64,000 nucleotides of DNA from Amorphophallus konjac. Its lineage: Eukaryota > Streptophyta > Magnoliopsida > Alismatales > Araceae. The translations under genes and the position numbers were made by a program. Shown one piece after another: positions 30,124 to 41,849 of this stretch (positions are counted from its first letter, which is position 1; every line of letters starts with the position of its first letter). The notes under the pieces are model-generated. The model ran no database searches. It saw nothing but the letters and a program-made list of their open reading frames with translations, and was not told the origin of the DNA. The stretch is taken from contig CM040118.1 of the NCBI GenBank assembly GCA_022559845.1, positions 446,336,053 through 446,400,052 on the forward strand. The letters are read 5' to 3'.

Positions 30124-32284
30124 TTATTTTACTGTTCTTTTCAGAGATTTCATGTAGATTGATTCTTCCTTCTTGGCATTTCTCAGTGGGTGTTGAATGA
30201 GCCTATTCCTATTAAAATTATGTTGTTTCCGAGCAGAGAAATTGTTGTTTGGCCTCTTAGAGGAAACATGTGTGTGCTGAGCATAATTCATGTAGCCATT
30301 TTTATTCAAATGAAAATTGTGCTGAAGGTGATGCATGTTCGCATGCTTTCCTTGATAACTATCATGCTGAATTTTCTTAGCGAAACTGTTCACCTTTCTA
30401 GTGACATCAATAGGAATGGTCATGTGAAAACCCTTGTTCCACACCTGTTGCACAGGAACAGTTCTAGTCTCAGGATTTCCTGACTTAGTCTGCCGACCAG
30501 TGGATTGAATAGATTTGCTGGTCGAAACCTTCAATGTAGAGACAGATTTGGAGCTGGATGGGGTTTCCAATTTTTCTTTGCCCTTGGCGGGGCAGAACAT
30601 GACAGTTTTGAATTCAAAGGGTTTTTTACTTGTGGGATTGTATCCTAATCCCTCCCTATTGAAGTTTACCCTCGACCCCAGAAGGGCATCCAGATTGTTT
30701 CTCCCCTCTGTAAATTTTTCTAGCATTTTTCCTTTGTCCTCAATCTCCTTCTGAAGTTCATTACATTGGTCCTGGAGTTCCTGATTAACTTTTCTAACCG
30801 CCTCATATTTTTCTGCAATCAGTCTAAACTCCTTTTTACTCTCTTCAGTTTTACTTTTCGGCTCATTCATCCTAGCTAGATTTTCCTCTCTTTCCATTCT
30901 AAACTTCTCGATCTCACTTCTAGCCTGATCTAGCTCAATGGCCATCTCCTTATTTTTCATGTTGTCCGTAACAGCAATAGAGTGTTCCTCAGAAACTGAG
31001 TGAAACTTTCGTTTAAGCATTCTGTGCTCCTTGGTTAGAAAATTATATTTAGCTAACAGGTCGCCATAGGCGTCCTCCCAATCATCCAAAGTAAAATTCT
31101 CAAATAAGTTCGTTATCTCTTCCTCATGGTTGGCCATGAGGTAAGTCTTTTCTTCACCTTCACTGGACGAGGTGGCTTCTGGATCCTCCTCCTCGTCGCT
31201 CCATGTGCACAGCATGGCTTTCTTCTTCTTGTGCACCATCTTCTTCTGGTATCCGGGAGCCTTAGCTTGCAGCTCTGGACATTCACTTTTCATGTGGCCA
31301 GGTTTCTGACAATGGTAGCATGTAATTTTTTTTAACAAACCGGTTCTTCTCAAGTTCTCGTTCAGGAGACTTCCTTGTAGCATTAAATCTCTTTCTCCTG
31401 TAGAATTTCCCTTTAGTTCTCAAGAACTTTCTGAATTGCCTGGTGAGCATGGCCTGCTCGCCCTTGTCCAGGTCTGAGAATCCGTCAGAGTCTTCGCTGC
31501 TACCACCACTGTTGCTGCTGCTGCTGCTCTTCTTAGTATGTCGTGAGACTTTCAGAGCAACATTCTTTCCCTTTCTGTCATGTCCATCATTCCCTTGTCT
31601 GAAGTTCATTTCGTGGGTTATGAGAGACCCAATCAGTTGGGTTACTGACATGGTGGATAAATCTCTTGATTCCTCTATGACGGTCACCTTAGTATCCCAG
31701 ATGGGAGTTAGGGACCTAAGGATCTTCCTGACAATGTCTTCTTGCTGAATCTCCTTTCCAAATCCTCTCAGACTATTGATGATCATAGACAATCTAGCAT
31801 ACATTTCTGTGATCGACTCCTCTGGCTTCATCTTAAACAACTCATACTGAGTTGTAAGCATATTGATCTTGGTAGCTTTCACTTGAGATGTGCCCTCATA
31901 AATTAACTACAATTCATCCCACATTTTCTTTGCAGTCTTGCACGCTGAAATCCTCAAGTACTCTTCCGGGTGGACGGCGCACTGTATGATGCTAAGAGCC
32001 GTCCAATTCAGTGCGGAGAGTTTAACCTGTTCCTCTGTCCATATGTCTTCGTTCGGTGGAAGTTGGTACGGACCATCTGTAATTACTCTCCAGAGCTTGT
32101 GGCTTTGAGCCCTGATGAAGACTTCCATCCTCTTCTTCCAAAAGAAATAGTTATTACCATCAAAGAAAGGGGGACGGGTGATTGACTGCCCTTCAGCAAT
32201 GTAGCTGCGAGGACCAGCAGATCCGTTTCCCTGGCCGTTGGACCACATATTGGGAAATACCCGCTCTGATACCAAGTGATACAA
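30124..32284 (-). pseudogene. gag: Copia gag, broken by a stop and frameshifts
   Basis: It starts on the minus strand near 32284; the likely initiator ATG is near 32250. The first part has the copia gag (UBN2-type) pattern: RPPFFDGNNYFFWKKRMEVF, WTEEQVKLSALN. TAG at 31909-31907 interrupts it; the same frame then continues to about 31300 (YELFKMKPEESITEMYARL). A one-base change in the A8 run at about 31328-31335 shifts the frame just before the zinc knuckle CYHCQKPGHMKSEC. The third part (to 30124) is a coiled-coil region (DWEDAYGDLLAKYNFLTKEH) followed by a basic tail. Coiled-coil extensions of gag are common in SIRE elements. A further shift separates gag from pol. Confidence 0.85.
32263..32274 (-). 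other. Copia primer binding site (tRNA-iMet)
   Basis: TGGTATCAGAGC on the minus strand, a perfect copy of the plant consensus complementary to initiator tRNA-Met, two bases from the LTR end at 32277. Confidence 0.93.
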
Positions 32285-34730
32285 GAAATATGAAGTGATC
32301 TAGAAGGGGAGGGGATGAATAGATCACTGTTTTTAATCGATTAAAAACTTACTGAAGAATGGTTCACTTAAAACAAGCAATCTCGGAGTTGAACCCACAA
32401 ACACGCAGTGCGGACAATAGCTCTAGTGGATAGAAGGCACGCCACACAATCACCACAGATAATCACACGAGTACTCAGAGGTTTTTAAGGTGGTTAGGTC
32501 AGACCTCCAGTCTGCCTACGTCCACCCCTCACTTCAAATCGAAGTGAGGCTTCCACTAGCACCTGCTAGCAAAGCAGACTCAGTCTGCAACAACGGCTGA
32601 TTCACAGCTTCACAGGGGAACACTCTCCCCTCTTCCTCCACACCCGGAGGGAACCCTAAGGACGCCAAGTCCCTAGAAATAGGAAACAATTTCCTCTTCC
32701 TCCAACCGGAGGGAACACTAGTGATCTGCAGTCACTAGAACCAGAGACCAAGGTCTCTCTTCCTCTGAAGCCTAGAGGGAACACCTCTTCTTCGAGAGGC
32801 AACAATACTGCAACCTCTGTTGCAAGTGAACCAGAGAGAACACGTCTCTCTCTTCCCCTGAACACCAGGAGGAAACACAGAGAACTCTCAATCAAGAAAG
32901 AAAAACAGACAAAAACGAAAACAAGAAAGAAGGAATCCAAAACTCAGAAACTGGAAACAATGTAGCTCAAACTGAGCAGCAGACTTCGGATTTGATCCGT
33001 AAGTCAATACCCATCTTCTGATCACTCTTCTGCTCTCTCTTCTCTCTCAACTGGAACACTCTAGTTTCTCAGGGAGGCTCTTTCTCTTCAGCTCTCACTC
33101 AAATTTCTTCTCTTCATTTTTCTGGATCGAACTCTCTGCACTTCTGCTTTTTGCTTTTCCCTTTCGATCAACCTTCATCTGTGGACGAAGGCTTCAATAT
33201 ATAGCAGCAGCAGCAGGTGGATAAGGTGCAGAATGCGTGTGCCTCCCACACTTCATCCAGAACCTTCTTGCCACGTGCCTTTATAGCATTGGTTCCTTTA
33301 GCATTGGATCACGTGCAGCCCAGTCACTGGGAATATTCTTCCTCGGACCACCTTCTTCTTTTTGTTTTTCTTCTTCTCCTGCAAAGAAATAAAACGATTA
33401 AAACTCAGGGCCACAAAACTAAAACTGCATGAGGTATGTGATAGCAATACGAGATGCACTGTACTGAGAACGACACGAGATACACAAGATTACTACAGTA
33501 CGAAATAAAGAGAGAATGACACGAGGTCAGATTAAAACAGCACGAGGTAAAAAGAGAACGATACGAGATACATACTAATAAGGCTAACACTACAAAGAGA
33601 ACGACACGAAGTATCACTGTAACAAAACAAACACTACGAAGAGAACGACACGAGATACACAATAATAAAGCTAACACTACAAAGAAAACGACACGAAGTC
33701 AGATGAGAACAGCACGAGGTAAAAAAGGAAATAGCACGGAATAAAAACGGTAGTAAGACACGCGATCAGAGGAAACCTGGACGAAGATAGAAAGAAACAA
33801 CACGAGGACATAAACACAAGAATAACACGAAGACACGAATACAAAAGCAACACGAAGACACGAATACAAAAACAACATGACATAACAATCAGCAAAGAGA
33901 ACGGCACGAGGTGAAACGACACTTTACTAAAAAGACTTGAATACACACGAAAACAACTCGAGTACTAAGTTGCTCGAATCGTATGAACGACTCGAAGACG
34001 AGGACGACACGAAAACAACATGGACTGAAACCAACTCGAAGATGAAAATAGAAACTGACACGAAGTGTGGTCACAAAACAAGAAGGACACTTGCAACGTA
34101 CAGCCTTCATATGATGAGGTGATGTGAAGACTTGAACAAGGCAAAGTCTGTACAGACTTGAGGGTTCACAACGTATATACTTTGGCAAGACAATGGCTGT
34201 ACATACTTGAAGTGAAGACCAATGTATAGATTTCAAAGTTCAGCTGCCAATGAATAGACTTGGAAAGCTTGAAGGCCAATGTACAGACTTGGAAGCTTAA
34301 ACCAATGTATGGACTTAGCTTCGAACATGCTATAGTGCATTGTATGGACTTTGAAGACTGATGCATGACGCTAAGCCAATGTGTAGACTTTGGCTTGGAA
34401 CGAAGGTAAAGATGAGGCTGTATAGACTTGGCCAGAACAAGAGATTCGAAGACAAAGGGGTGACACAGATGGAGCGACACGAAGACAACCAACAAACATA
34501 GTTGGAAAAACATGACGAACAAAGGGACAACACGGAGTGTAGTGAACACAAACAACACGAAGTATGAAGGGAACATTACGGACATGCAAGGTATTATCTC
34601 ATGGCAGTTTTCCTGTTAATCATGAAAATTTCAAATGCATAACATTACTCAAGATATCTGATCAAAATAATAATATTTAACATAGTGATGCTCATCATCA
34701 AAACACTAGGGAAGTCACAAAAGTCCAACA
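32277..34730 (-). repeat. Copia 5' LTR (2,454 bp)
   Basis: On the minus strand it runs from TGTTGGACTTTTG (34730) to CTTGTATCA (32277), with promoter TATATATT at 33204-33197. It carries the same hairpin chain (32527-32869) and ACACGA repeats as the 3' LTR. The LTRs differ at a few dozen positions by eye, so copia is older than B. Confidence 0.93.
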
Positions 34731-34822
34731 ATTTTAGCATATTTAGCACTCCCCATTTCATTTTATTTTATTTTAAAATCATCTTCTTTTCTCTTTAAAA
34801 ATGTCTATGTGACACGTTCACA
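34731..34822 (+). repeat. Last 92 bp of the element C 5' LTR
   Basis: AT-rich sequence ending GTTCACA, directly followed by the primer site. The rest is proposed to be 11513-12822, beyond the copia insert. Confidence 0.6.
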
Positions 34823-34825
34823 AAT

Positions 34826-34843
34826 TGGCGATCACGGTGGGAC
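34826..34843 (+). other. Primer binding site of element C
   Basis: TGGCGATCACGGTGGGAC, identical to B's site at 15121-15138 and three bases from the LTR end. Confidence 0.78.
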
Positions 34844-36096
34844 CCCTTTTATTTTTAGTTTGATTACCCCTCTCTTTGGCACCCTCGTGTGCCCCTCCCT
34901 TTGGCACCCTCGTGTGCCCCTCCCCTTGGCGCCCTCGCATGCCCCTCCTCTGTGCTCCATGTAGCACACTCCCCTTGTGCACCACGTGCACACCTCCCAC
35001 TGGATTAGCCAATGTGTGAAGTATCCATAGCATTTTTTTTAGAAAAGAAATTTGATTTCTGTCATTTTTCAGGGCTTCCGGTTCTCTGAACTGAATAGCG
35101 CCCTCCCTGCCGCCGTCATTTCTGCATATAGCGACCACTCACAGAGGCACTGTTTTTGTTTATTTTTCACATTTTGTCATTTTTATAATCAGCGCCCCTC
35201 ACAGAGGCGTCATTTCTTCATTTAACGCCCCACTCCAAGGCATCTTTTCTTGTTGGCTGTTGCCACCGCCTGTCTACTGCATATTTGACACCCCTCACAG
35301 AGGCGTCATTTACTGATTCTGCGCCTTACGCTAAGGCGTCATTTGGATTATCATTATTTCCATTCACCATTTCGAGCACTATTTGCTGTTATCTGACACC
35401 CCTTCACAGAGGCGTTATTTTCTCAGAAAGCGCCTCACCCTAAGGCACTATTACATTTTGCTTGCTTTCTGCTTGCACTGTTCACAGTGATTGGCGACTG
35501 AGACTTAGTCGTTGTTTATTGATATAGCGACCTTCTCTCGATCGTCATTTTGTCCTGTGCCCACAGAACCCTGCTTACTGCTGTGCTCTCACCTGTTGAT
35601 TGCTATTACTGCTCATTTGATCACTATCTGCTTGGTCTGCCTACATTAGAGCGCATTCTAGAGCATTTGGTTGAGAGACCTCCTCTCTCTACACACTTAA
35701 GATCTCACACCCCCTCTTGGTGAAGGAAGGACCCTCCTTTGAACATTCCGTCTCATTAGACCGGAAATTCCAAAACCAAGTCTCCGTAAGTCTCCGCACC
35801 CGTGGATTCCCTCACGGACGCCGGACAGGTTGTATCATTGAAGTACCCGGAGTATAGTTGACCCATACGTTGGTGAGGAGAGAGAAAGAACCTAGTTACT
35901 AGGAGATTATACCCAAACTCCCAACTAGGACCCACATCCAAAGGAGAGAATTCATTATACTTTAAAACTCACCCTAATCTCTAAAGAAAACCTTAAAATC
36001 TTGGGCTCATTATAACTTGGGTGTATATCTTGTTTGAGTAGGTGATATCTCTTGGGTATACTTGCTTGTTGGAAATATATATCTCTCTCCTTAAAC
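34844..36096 (+). other. Leader of element C with hairpin modules and a conserved block
   Basis: Non-coding. Inverted-repeat modules lie at 35100-35545 (for example GCGACT 35494-35499 with AGTCGT 35507-35512, and several GCGCC...GGCGT). The block at 35700-35920 matches B's leader. Short GCACCCTCGTGTGCC repeats lie at 34875-34940. Confidence 0.65.
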
Positions 36097-38756
36097 ATGA
36101 AACTCCGTTCAGGTAAAATTGTCAATATGGCCAACTATGGGTATACTTATGATGGTTACGAGGAGGGTCAATCTGACCCGTTTTATGAGGTTCACTTTCA
36201 GGATCCCGTCTACTATGAGGGGAACTATGCTCCCTCTCCCACTCATTACCCTCAGGTCCACATGGTGGACACTACTTCTCAGGAGGTTGAGCCTTCTTCA
36301 CAAGCCCAACCTACCACCCAAAATACTTCCGGGGACACCTCCCCTTCTTTTAACTTTAATGATTTTTTGAAAGCTCTCACTCAGCTAGATGATTCCTAAC
36401 GTCAGGCGGTCCAAGCCGCCTTAAAAGGAAAATCTGTCCCGTCATCCTCCAACCCCCCCAGGCCGCGGCTGGCCACCCTGTTAACTTTCCCAACGACCAG
36501 GCAGTCGCACCTAGGGCGCCCTCACTCCCACCAACTCCTGTTATGACTACGCCTGCCCAACCGGCAAATCAGTCTGATAATAGGCCTCAACAACCTCATG
36601 TTCCTCAGTTTCTAAGGAGGCCTATGCTGAACCAATACTCTTCCAACCCGGCCCCAGTCGAGTCTGATACCCACACTATACTCCTCCAAAAGATTGCTAG
36701 TATGGAGGAGCAGCTCAAGAAGGTCACGGCCCCGAAGACCGCTCCTGAAGTTACTCTCCCCACTCTGCCAGTTTTTCATCTACCTCCCTCTGAGATGCTG
36801 AATTTTTGGCGATATAATGGAACGGGCAATCCGTTCATCCATTTGAAGGATTTCATGTACGAGGCGTCATTCTGGCAAGATAACAAGACTTCTCTAACCT
36901 ATCTCTTTAGGCGGTCTCTAGATGGTCCGGCACTGGAATGGTTTTACTCCTTGGAGCCGGCCGATGCCAGTGATTTTGATGTTGTTCAACGAAAGTTTCT
37001 TTAGAAGTACAAGAACCGTGTGGGTCCCTCCTTGTCTGTTACTGATCTGGTTGCCAAAAAGATGAAGCCCGAGGAGGACTTCGTTTTATTTGCTGATAGG
37101 TGGAGAGCCATGGCCGAAAGACTAAAAGATACACTGTCGGAAATAGAGCAAGTTAAAATGATTATATCAAACTCCACTCCGCAGTTTCGTCACATTCTAG
37201 CCATGAATAAGTTAAGCACCATGGAAGAGCTTTATGAAAGAGCGAGATATATACAAACACAAATGAAAGATTCGCCCATCATGGGCATGTTTGAACCAAG
37301 ACCGAAGGTGATGAGGAAAAATGTCAATACCGACAATACTGGTGCGACCACTGAAGGCACTGTTACCAATGAGCAGGTGAGCGTGTTTGGCAACTCCACA
37401 CCTTTTCGCCACCCTCCAAACCAAAGACCACCACAATAGCCCGCTAATAACCCTCCTCAGACCTTCCGACCTCTTCCACCACAACAACAACAACCCCACT
37501 TTACACCACAAAATCAACCCCCACAATACCATCAAGTGCCTCCGCCAGCCAATTATGCACAACAACAACCGCAACAACCGAGAAGACCATTGGGTCCCAG
37601 AAGGGCCAAATACCCTCCATTGCCAGAAAGTCTACCTGATATCTTCAACGCCCTCATGGCCGCCAATGCTCTCACCTTTCCTAAAGAAAGAACGGTGTGG
37701 CCGCAACATGTAGACACTTCTCGGTATTGCGTCTTTCATCGGCAGCTAGGGCACAACATCGACAACTGTTTTCATTTCAAAGATTATATATATGATATGA
37801 ATGACCAAGGTGATATTGATTGGGAAGAGATGAGAAGATTCATTGCTACTTTAAAGGCTCGAAGGCCTCCTCGGCAACCACAGGTTCAGCAGCCTCCCCA
37901 GCAACAATAGCAACAGTAAGGTCAGCAGCAACAGCAGGCTCCTGCACCCCAGCCGAATATGGGGATCGTAAATAACCCGCTACCGGAGCACCCGGTTCAA
38001 AATCAACAAGTAAACCCTGTTACCTCAATCCATCAAGTGGAGAGAGGGCAAGGATGGCATGAAGAGCGCGCCTCTGTCGGGGCCGTTAACCAAACTTCCA
38101 GTCCATAACCACCATAATTGCTAAGAAGACTCCAACCTACACCTTCTTCCCAGCCGCCACGTCCCCTCATACGTTCCACCACTCCAGGGCCACTTAACCC
38201 TAACCTTACTCCTTCACGGCCTCTTCTTATACACCAACCCTTAAATTCTCCTTCACCTCAAAACCCACCACCAAATAGACCCCTCCTTATCCACCCTCCG
38301 ATGGCGACCGTTCCCCCTCCGGTTCCACCACAACCTACACCATCTTCCACCACCATGCTTCCCAGGCCACTCCTCATCCGCCCAATCGTAACGCCAACCA
38401 TACCACGCACCGTGCCAGCCGGATCCACCTTACCACCAACCCCATGTTCTACCAATCCTGCACCAGCATCCAACACACCTTTCACTGTTCCCTCCACTTC
38501 CTCTAACCCCTCACCTACTCAAGGCCCGACAGAGGTGCCGAAGACAATGGTGCTCCGTAGTGGATGGATGTTCCACCGAGTGTTTCCCCAATGGGAGCAG
38601 GAGCCGATACAAGAGCAAGGAGAACATGAACAAGAGTCTCTACCGGGCATAGAATATTTATTGAAGTATCTGGACAGAACACCGGCCCGCATCTCTATTC
38701 TATAATTGATTAGAAGATCCACCACACATCAATTGGCATTAAAGCAATATCTGTAG
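36097..38756 (+). pseudogene. gag: Element C gag, broken
   Basis: The start is the ATG at 36097 (MKLRSGKIVNMANYGYTYDG), a typical Tat gag start. The N-terminal part ends at TAA 36397-36399 and a frame change lies in the C-run near 36451. From 36543 the frame is constant. It contains the helix ILLQKIASMEEQLKKVTAP, the gag core (FWRYNGTGNPFIHLKDF, LTYLFRRSLDGPALEWFYSL, EDFVLFADRWRAMA) and, near 37728, the zinc-binding motif CVFHRQLGHNIDNC. A Gln/Pro-rich linker follows, ending with MVLRSGWMF. In-frame stops: 37002, 37437, 37908, 37917, 38106, 38115, 38703 and 38754. The domains are clear despite the stops. Confidence 0.88.
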
Positions 38757-38762
38757 AAAGTA

Positions 38763-39353
38763 ATGGTAAATGAAGATATCCCAGTTGAACAGGTCACTAC
38801 GGTTTTAAGTCCAGCGAGTAATCAACCGGCCATCACTTTTTATGAACATGAATTGGCTCCGCAGCCAGCCAGAAAATATGCACTGTGCATTACTATTGAC
38901 ATTAACAAAGTGGCAGTGAAACAATGCTTGGTTGACACTGGGGCATCTATTAATGTTTTACCACCAAGTACCTTGAAAATGTGCGGCATTCCGGACAGTC
39001 AAATCCGGCCATCCACTATTACCATCACGGCCTATGATAACACTAAGAAACCTCCTCTGGGGATGATCACTTTAAAAGTCAGTCTGGGCCCGGTCTCAAT
39101 CACAGCGGATTTCCACATTTTGGACATGGACCCAACCTTTAACGGCATTTTAGGCCGCCCTTACATTCAGGGGCTTGATGTTGTGCCCTCCACGAACCAT
39201 CAATGTATAAAATTTCTGCACAAAGGGCGCATTATCAAAGTTACTAGTGAAGATGGGGATTTATGTAGCCCATCTAAGAGCAGCCGAACTAGGTCCATCA
39301 GGACCAAACGAGGCCCAGCTCATCCGAGTGACAGCCCCACATGGCCCACTTAG
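38763..39353 (+). pseudogene. pro: Element C aspartic protease
   Basis: A retropepsin-like domain that would cleave the polyprotein. It has the active-site motif CLVDTGASINVLPP and the flap and C-terminal motif NGILGRPYIQG, followed by the STNHQCIKF segment usual in Tat proteases. It stays in the gag frame and is intact as a domain, closed by TAG at 39351-39353. Since gag upstream has many stops, it is not expected to be made. Confidence 0.88.
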
Positions 39354-40033
39354 GCTAAAAAGCCCAATAAGATTACTTGGGATCAAATCCTTCCTTGGCG
39401 GCCCTTAGGCTTGGAAGGCCCGAGCGTCGGTCAGAATGGAGGAAGACCCATGCCCGAGTTATCCCCTCATCGGGATAGAGGCAAGCGCTCAGCGCCCACT
39501 CCGACCTATCTTCATCCGAGCTATGCCTATCGCCCAGACAGGGTTGGCACCTTTTATGCTCGGCTCGACCGACGATTGCTTATCCACGCTGCCATTGAGA
39601 GCCCTTTATGAGCAGGAGTTTATAAGGATAAGGGACCCATGATCCCTCAAAGCTATAAAGATCCCACGATGAGGACGTAAATACCCTACGATGAAGACGT
39701 AACTCTCGCCTGAAACTCCTTAGCTTACGGGACTCATGAGGCAAGCATACTATATAAACATGGGACTCCCTCCTATGAAAGGTAAGGGCAATACACGCCT
39801 AAAATTCCCTGAGCAGGAACCACTTCACCGCCTTGGTGTAGGGGGATCTCGTGCACCTCTTTCTACCTCCCTCCCTATCTTCCACCATTGCTCTACTGAC
39901 TTAAGCATCGGATGGTTTTCCCCAGGGAACCTGCCCTGAGCCCCCTGATCCGTTTCATTTTCTATACAGTTCACTGTTTGGTGATCATCTACCCCGCTCA
40001 AGAGCCGCGCGAGATCACGCCCCTTCAACTAGT
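39354..40033 (+). other. Element C protease-to-G-patch spacer
   Basis: Short broken frames with no recognised domain; similar spacers occur in Tat elements. Nothing else is seen. Confidence 0.5.
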
Positions 40034-40636
40034 ATGCCCATTTTGTCGACAGATGATATACATTCTGCAACATCGATGCCTTCTATGTGGCCTTCCAATA
40101 GGCCTCTGCTCTCAGTATTGGATGTTGCCGACCCGCGGAAGGACTTGTTAAGGCCTCTAGTTGCCAAGATGGCGTCAGCTATGATGACACCCCTACCTCC
40201 CCAAGGTAAGAAGAAGAAGAATATGTTGAATACCCTAGGATGGAATATCTTGATGAAAATGGGGTACATTAATGGGAAAGGTTTGGGTGTTAACCTTCAA
40301 GGCCGAGTCAAACCTGTCAGGCACCAGAAGATGATTCCCCGGGGTGGCCTAGGGTACAAAGGGCCAAGCAAAGAAGAACAAGGGCCATGGGCCGTCATGA
40401 CTTCCACTCTTAAAACAGACCGACAGCCTCTCATATGCACCCTACAAACACACTTTGTGAAAGCGGGTACTCATAATGATGAGCAAACCACACTAGTTAC
40501 TTCCATGCTGGATTGTCAAGATATACATGCACGGCAGTTTGCTCGCCACATAGCCCCACTGGCTACATATAAAGCCCTGGAGTTTTTAAGGCCAGATAAA
40601 AGAAGAAAGATGGATGACCCCGAATGTCACTGGTAG
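40034..40636 (+). pseudogene. G-patch domain segment of element C pol
   Basis: An open frame of 200 codons. Near residue 70 it reads GWNILMKMGYINGKGLGVN, then LQGRVKPV, then MIPRGGLGYKG, a good match to the glycine-spaced G-patch (hydrophobic-x-x-MG-x(3)-GxGLG-x(4)-G). G-patches bind RNA or RNA helicases and are known next to the protease in some retroviruses and retroelements; here it lies between protease and RT. It is in another frame from the protease, so at least one frame change lies in 39354-40034. Confidence 0.65.
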
Positions 40637-41849
40637 AGATTGTTCGACATGAATGACATTACCATTACTTTGAGACGTCTATTCATGCTGACTGATCTGG
40701 AGTGGCCGCCATTGATTCATGAACTAATTGAAAAGCCAGCGGTAATTACTAATAAAAGGTAGCTGTTAAGCAATTACACAGACACCGGAGAGCCAGATGT
40801 GCCGTACGAAGAAGGTTTCAATGTGGATAGGCTGTGGGTCGGCCTTTTCTCTCTCAAATCCATTCACTCGAAAGTTGTTATCCATTTACTTGATAAAATG
40901 TTTTGTCCAGGTGTCCCTAGACCATCCGCGGTCTTGATAACCTTTTCTCCAGATTTGCTTCAAGCTTCTTCTCCAATTTCCCCCTTGCTCCCCGAGCAAT
41001 TCTCTAAACTCTCCATCACACCCCCGCATGGGCAATCACTCATCCAATCTTTTTCAAATCTGTCAATTTCAGCACCACCTCCTATTCCTTCCTCTCATTG
41101 CTTTATTATTGAAAATGAAAAAAAACGCTAAATTTCTAACTTTCCAATCCTCCATCTCTGTTGAGGAGACCTCCTATCTTCTTTCTGAGTGTGTCCCGAC
41201 TCAGGGGCCGCTCCTCCAGGATTTGCTAGTGGACCTTCTCTACCCCTCCGGTGAGGGGTCCTCATTTGTATCCCCTTCTGTACCCACTTTCCCCCCTCCT
41301 CCTTCCTCTTCGTCAGCTTCTAGTGATCAGGCTAGTTGTTCATATTCTCCTAGTTCTAAGAGTCCAGGGGTAGCTATTAGAAAATCCAAGGGTAAGCGGA
41401 TTCCCCGTAGATTTCTTAGAGAGTTAGCTATCAGATGCCAAGCCTGTTTAGCCATTCCCGAATTTGTAGAGAATCTGATTATCCTGCCAGAAATAGAATA
41501 TGAAGATACGCGTGCTTATAATGAGGGCTTTGGTGTTTATGAGATAATGAATGATGAAGACCCTATTGAAGAGGGGGATGGAAAGTACGAAGAATATGAG
41601 GACGAGGCTGATGCTTTTGCCAGTGGCATGAGAAGATTCGATGAGCCGTCAGCCTTAGTAGAAGAGTGGTGCAGACACCGGAGCGAGCGAATAGCACGCG
41701 TCGGTGAACCGACGGTACCACACGCGGAGCACCAATTAGTGGGTTTTCATAATGGGCTAATTGTAAGGTTCTTAAAGGGCCAATTGGTTAAAGCCCTTAA
41801 GCATTCCTTAAGAAAGGAGTGGCCTTGGTCCATTATGATGGATCCATAA
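40637..41849 (+). pseudogene. Element C pre-RT linker, frames broken
   Basis: Two overlapping frames, 40799-41131 and 41028-41849, encode Ser/Pro-rich sequence followed by an acidic stretch (EIEYEDTRAYNEGF, EGDGKYEEYEDEAD). Comparable acidic linkers precede RT in D and other Tat elements. No enzymatic motif. The last codons (about 41740 on) may already belong to the next insert. Confidence 0.5.

Larger units (their letters stand above)
12823..34730 (-). mobile_element. Ty1/copia element, SIRE-like (contains nested element B)
   Basis: A full-length copia element on the minus strand: 5' LTR 34730-32277, primer site, gag, pol in copia order (protease, integrase, RT, RNase H), a 1.5-kb 3' non-coding region, polypurine tracts, and a 3' LTR (25387-12823) split by element B. 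Without B it is about 11.8 kb. Long LTRs, a coiled-coil gag and repeated polypurine tracts point to the SIRE lineage; the envelope-like gene some SIRE elements have is not seen. The flanks, CTCAG on the left and ATTTT on the right, do not match, so no target duplication is visible. Both gag and the gag-pol junction are broken, so the copy is not autonomous as it stands. Confidence 0.88.

Noticed and set aside
31320..31340. Programmed frameshift at the A8 run in copia gag
   Set aside because: It falls inside gag just before the zinc knuckle, where no shift is expected; a one-base slip in a homopolymer is simpler.
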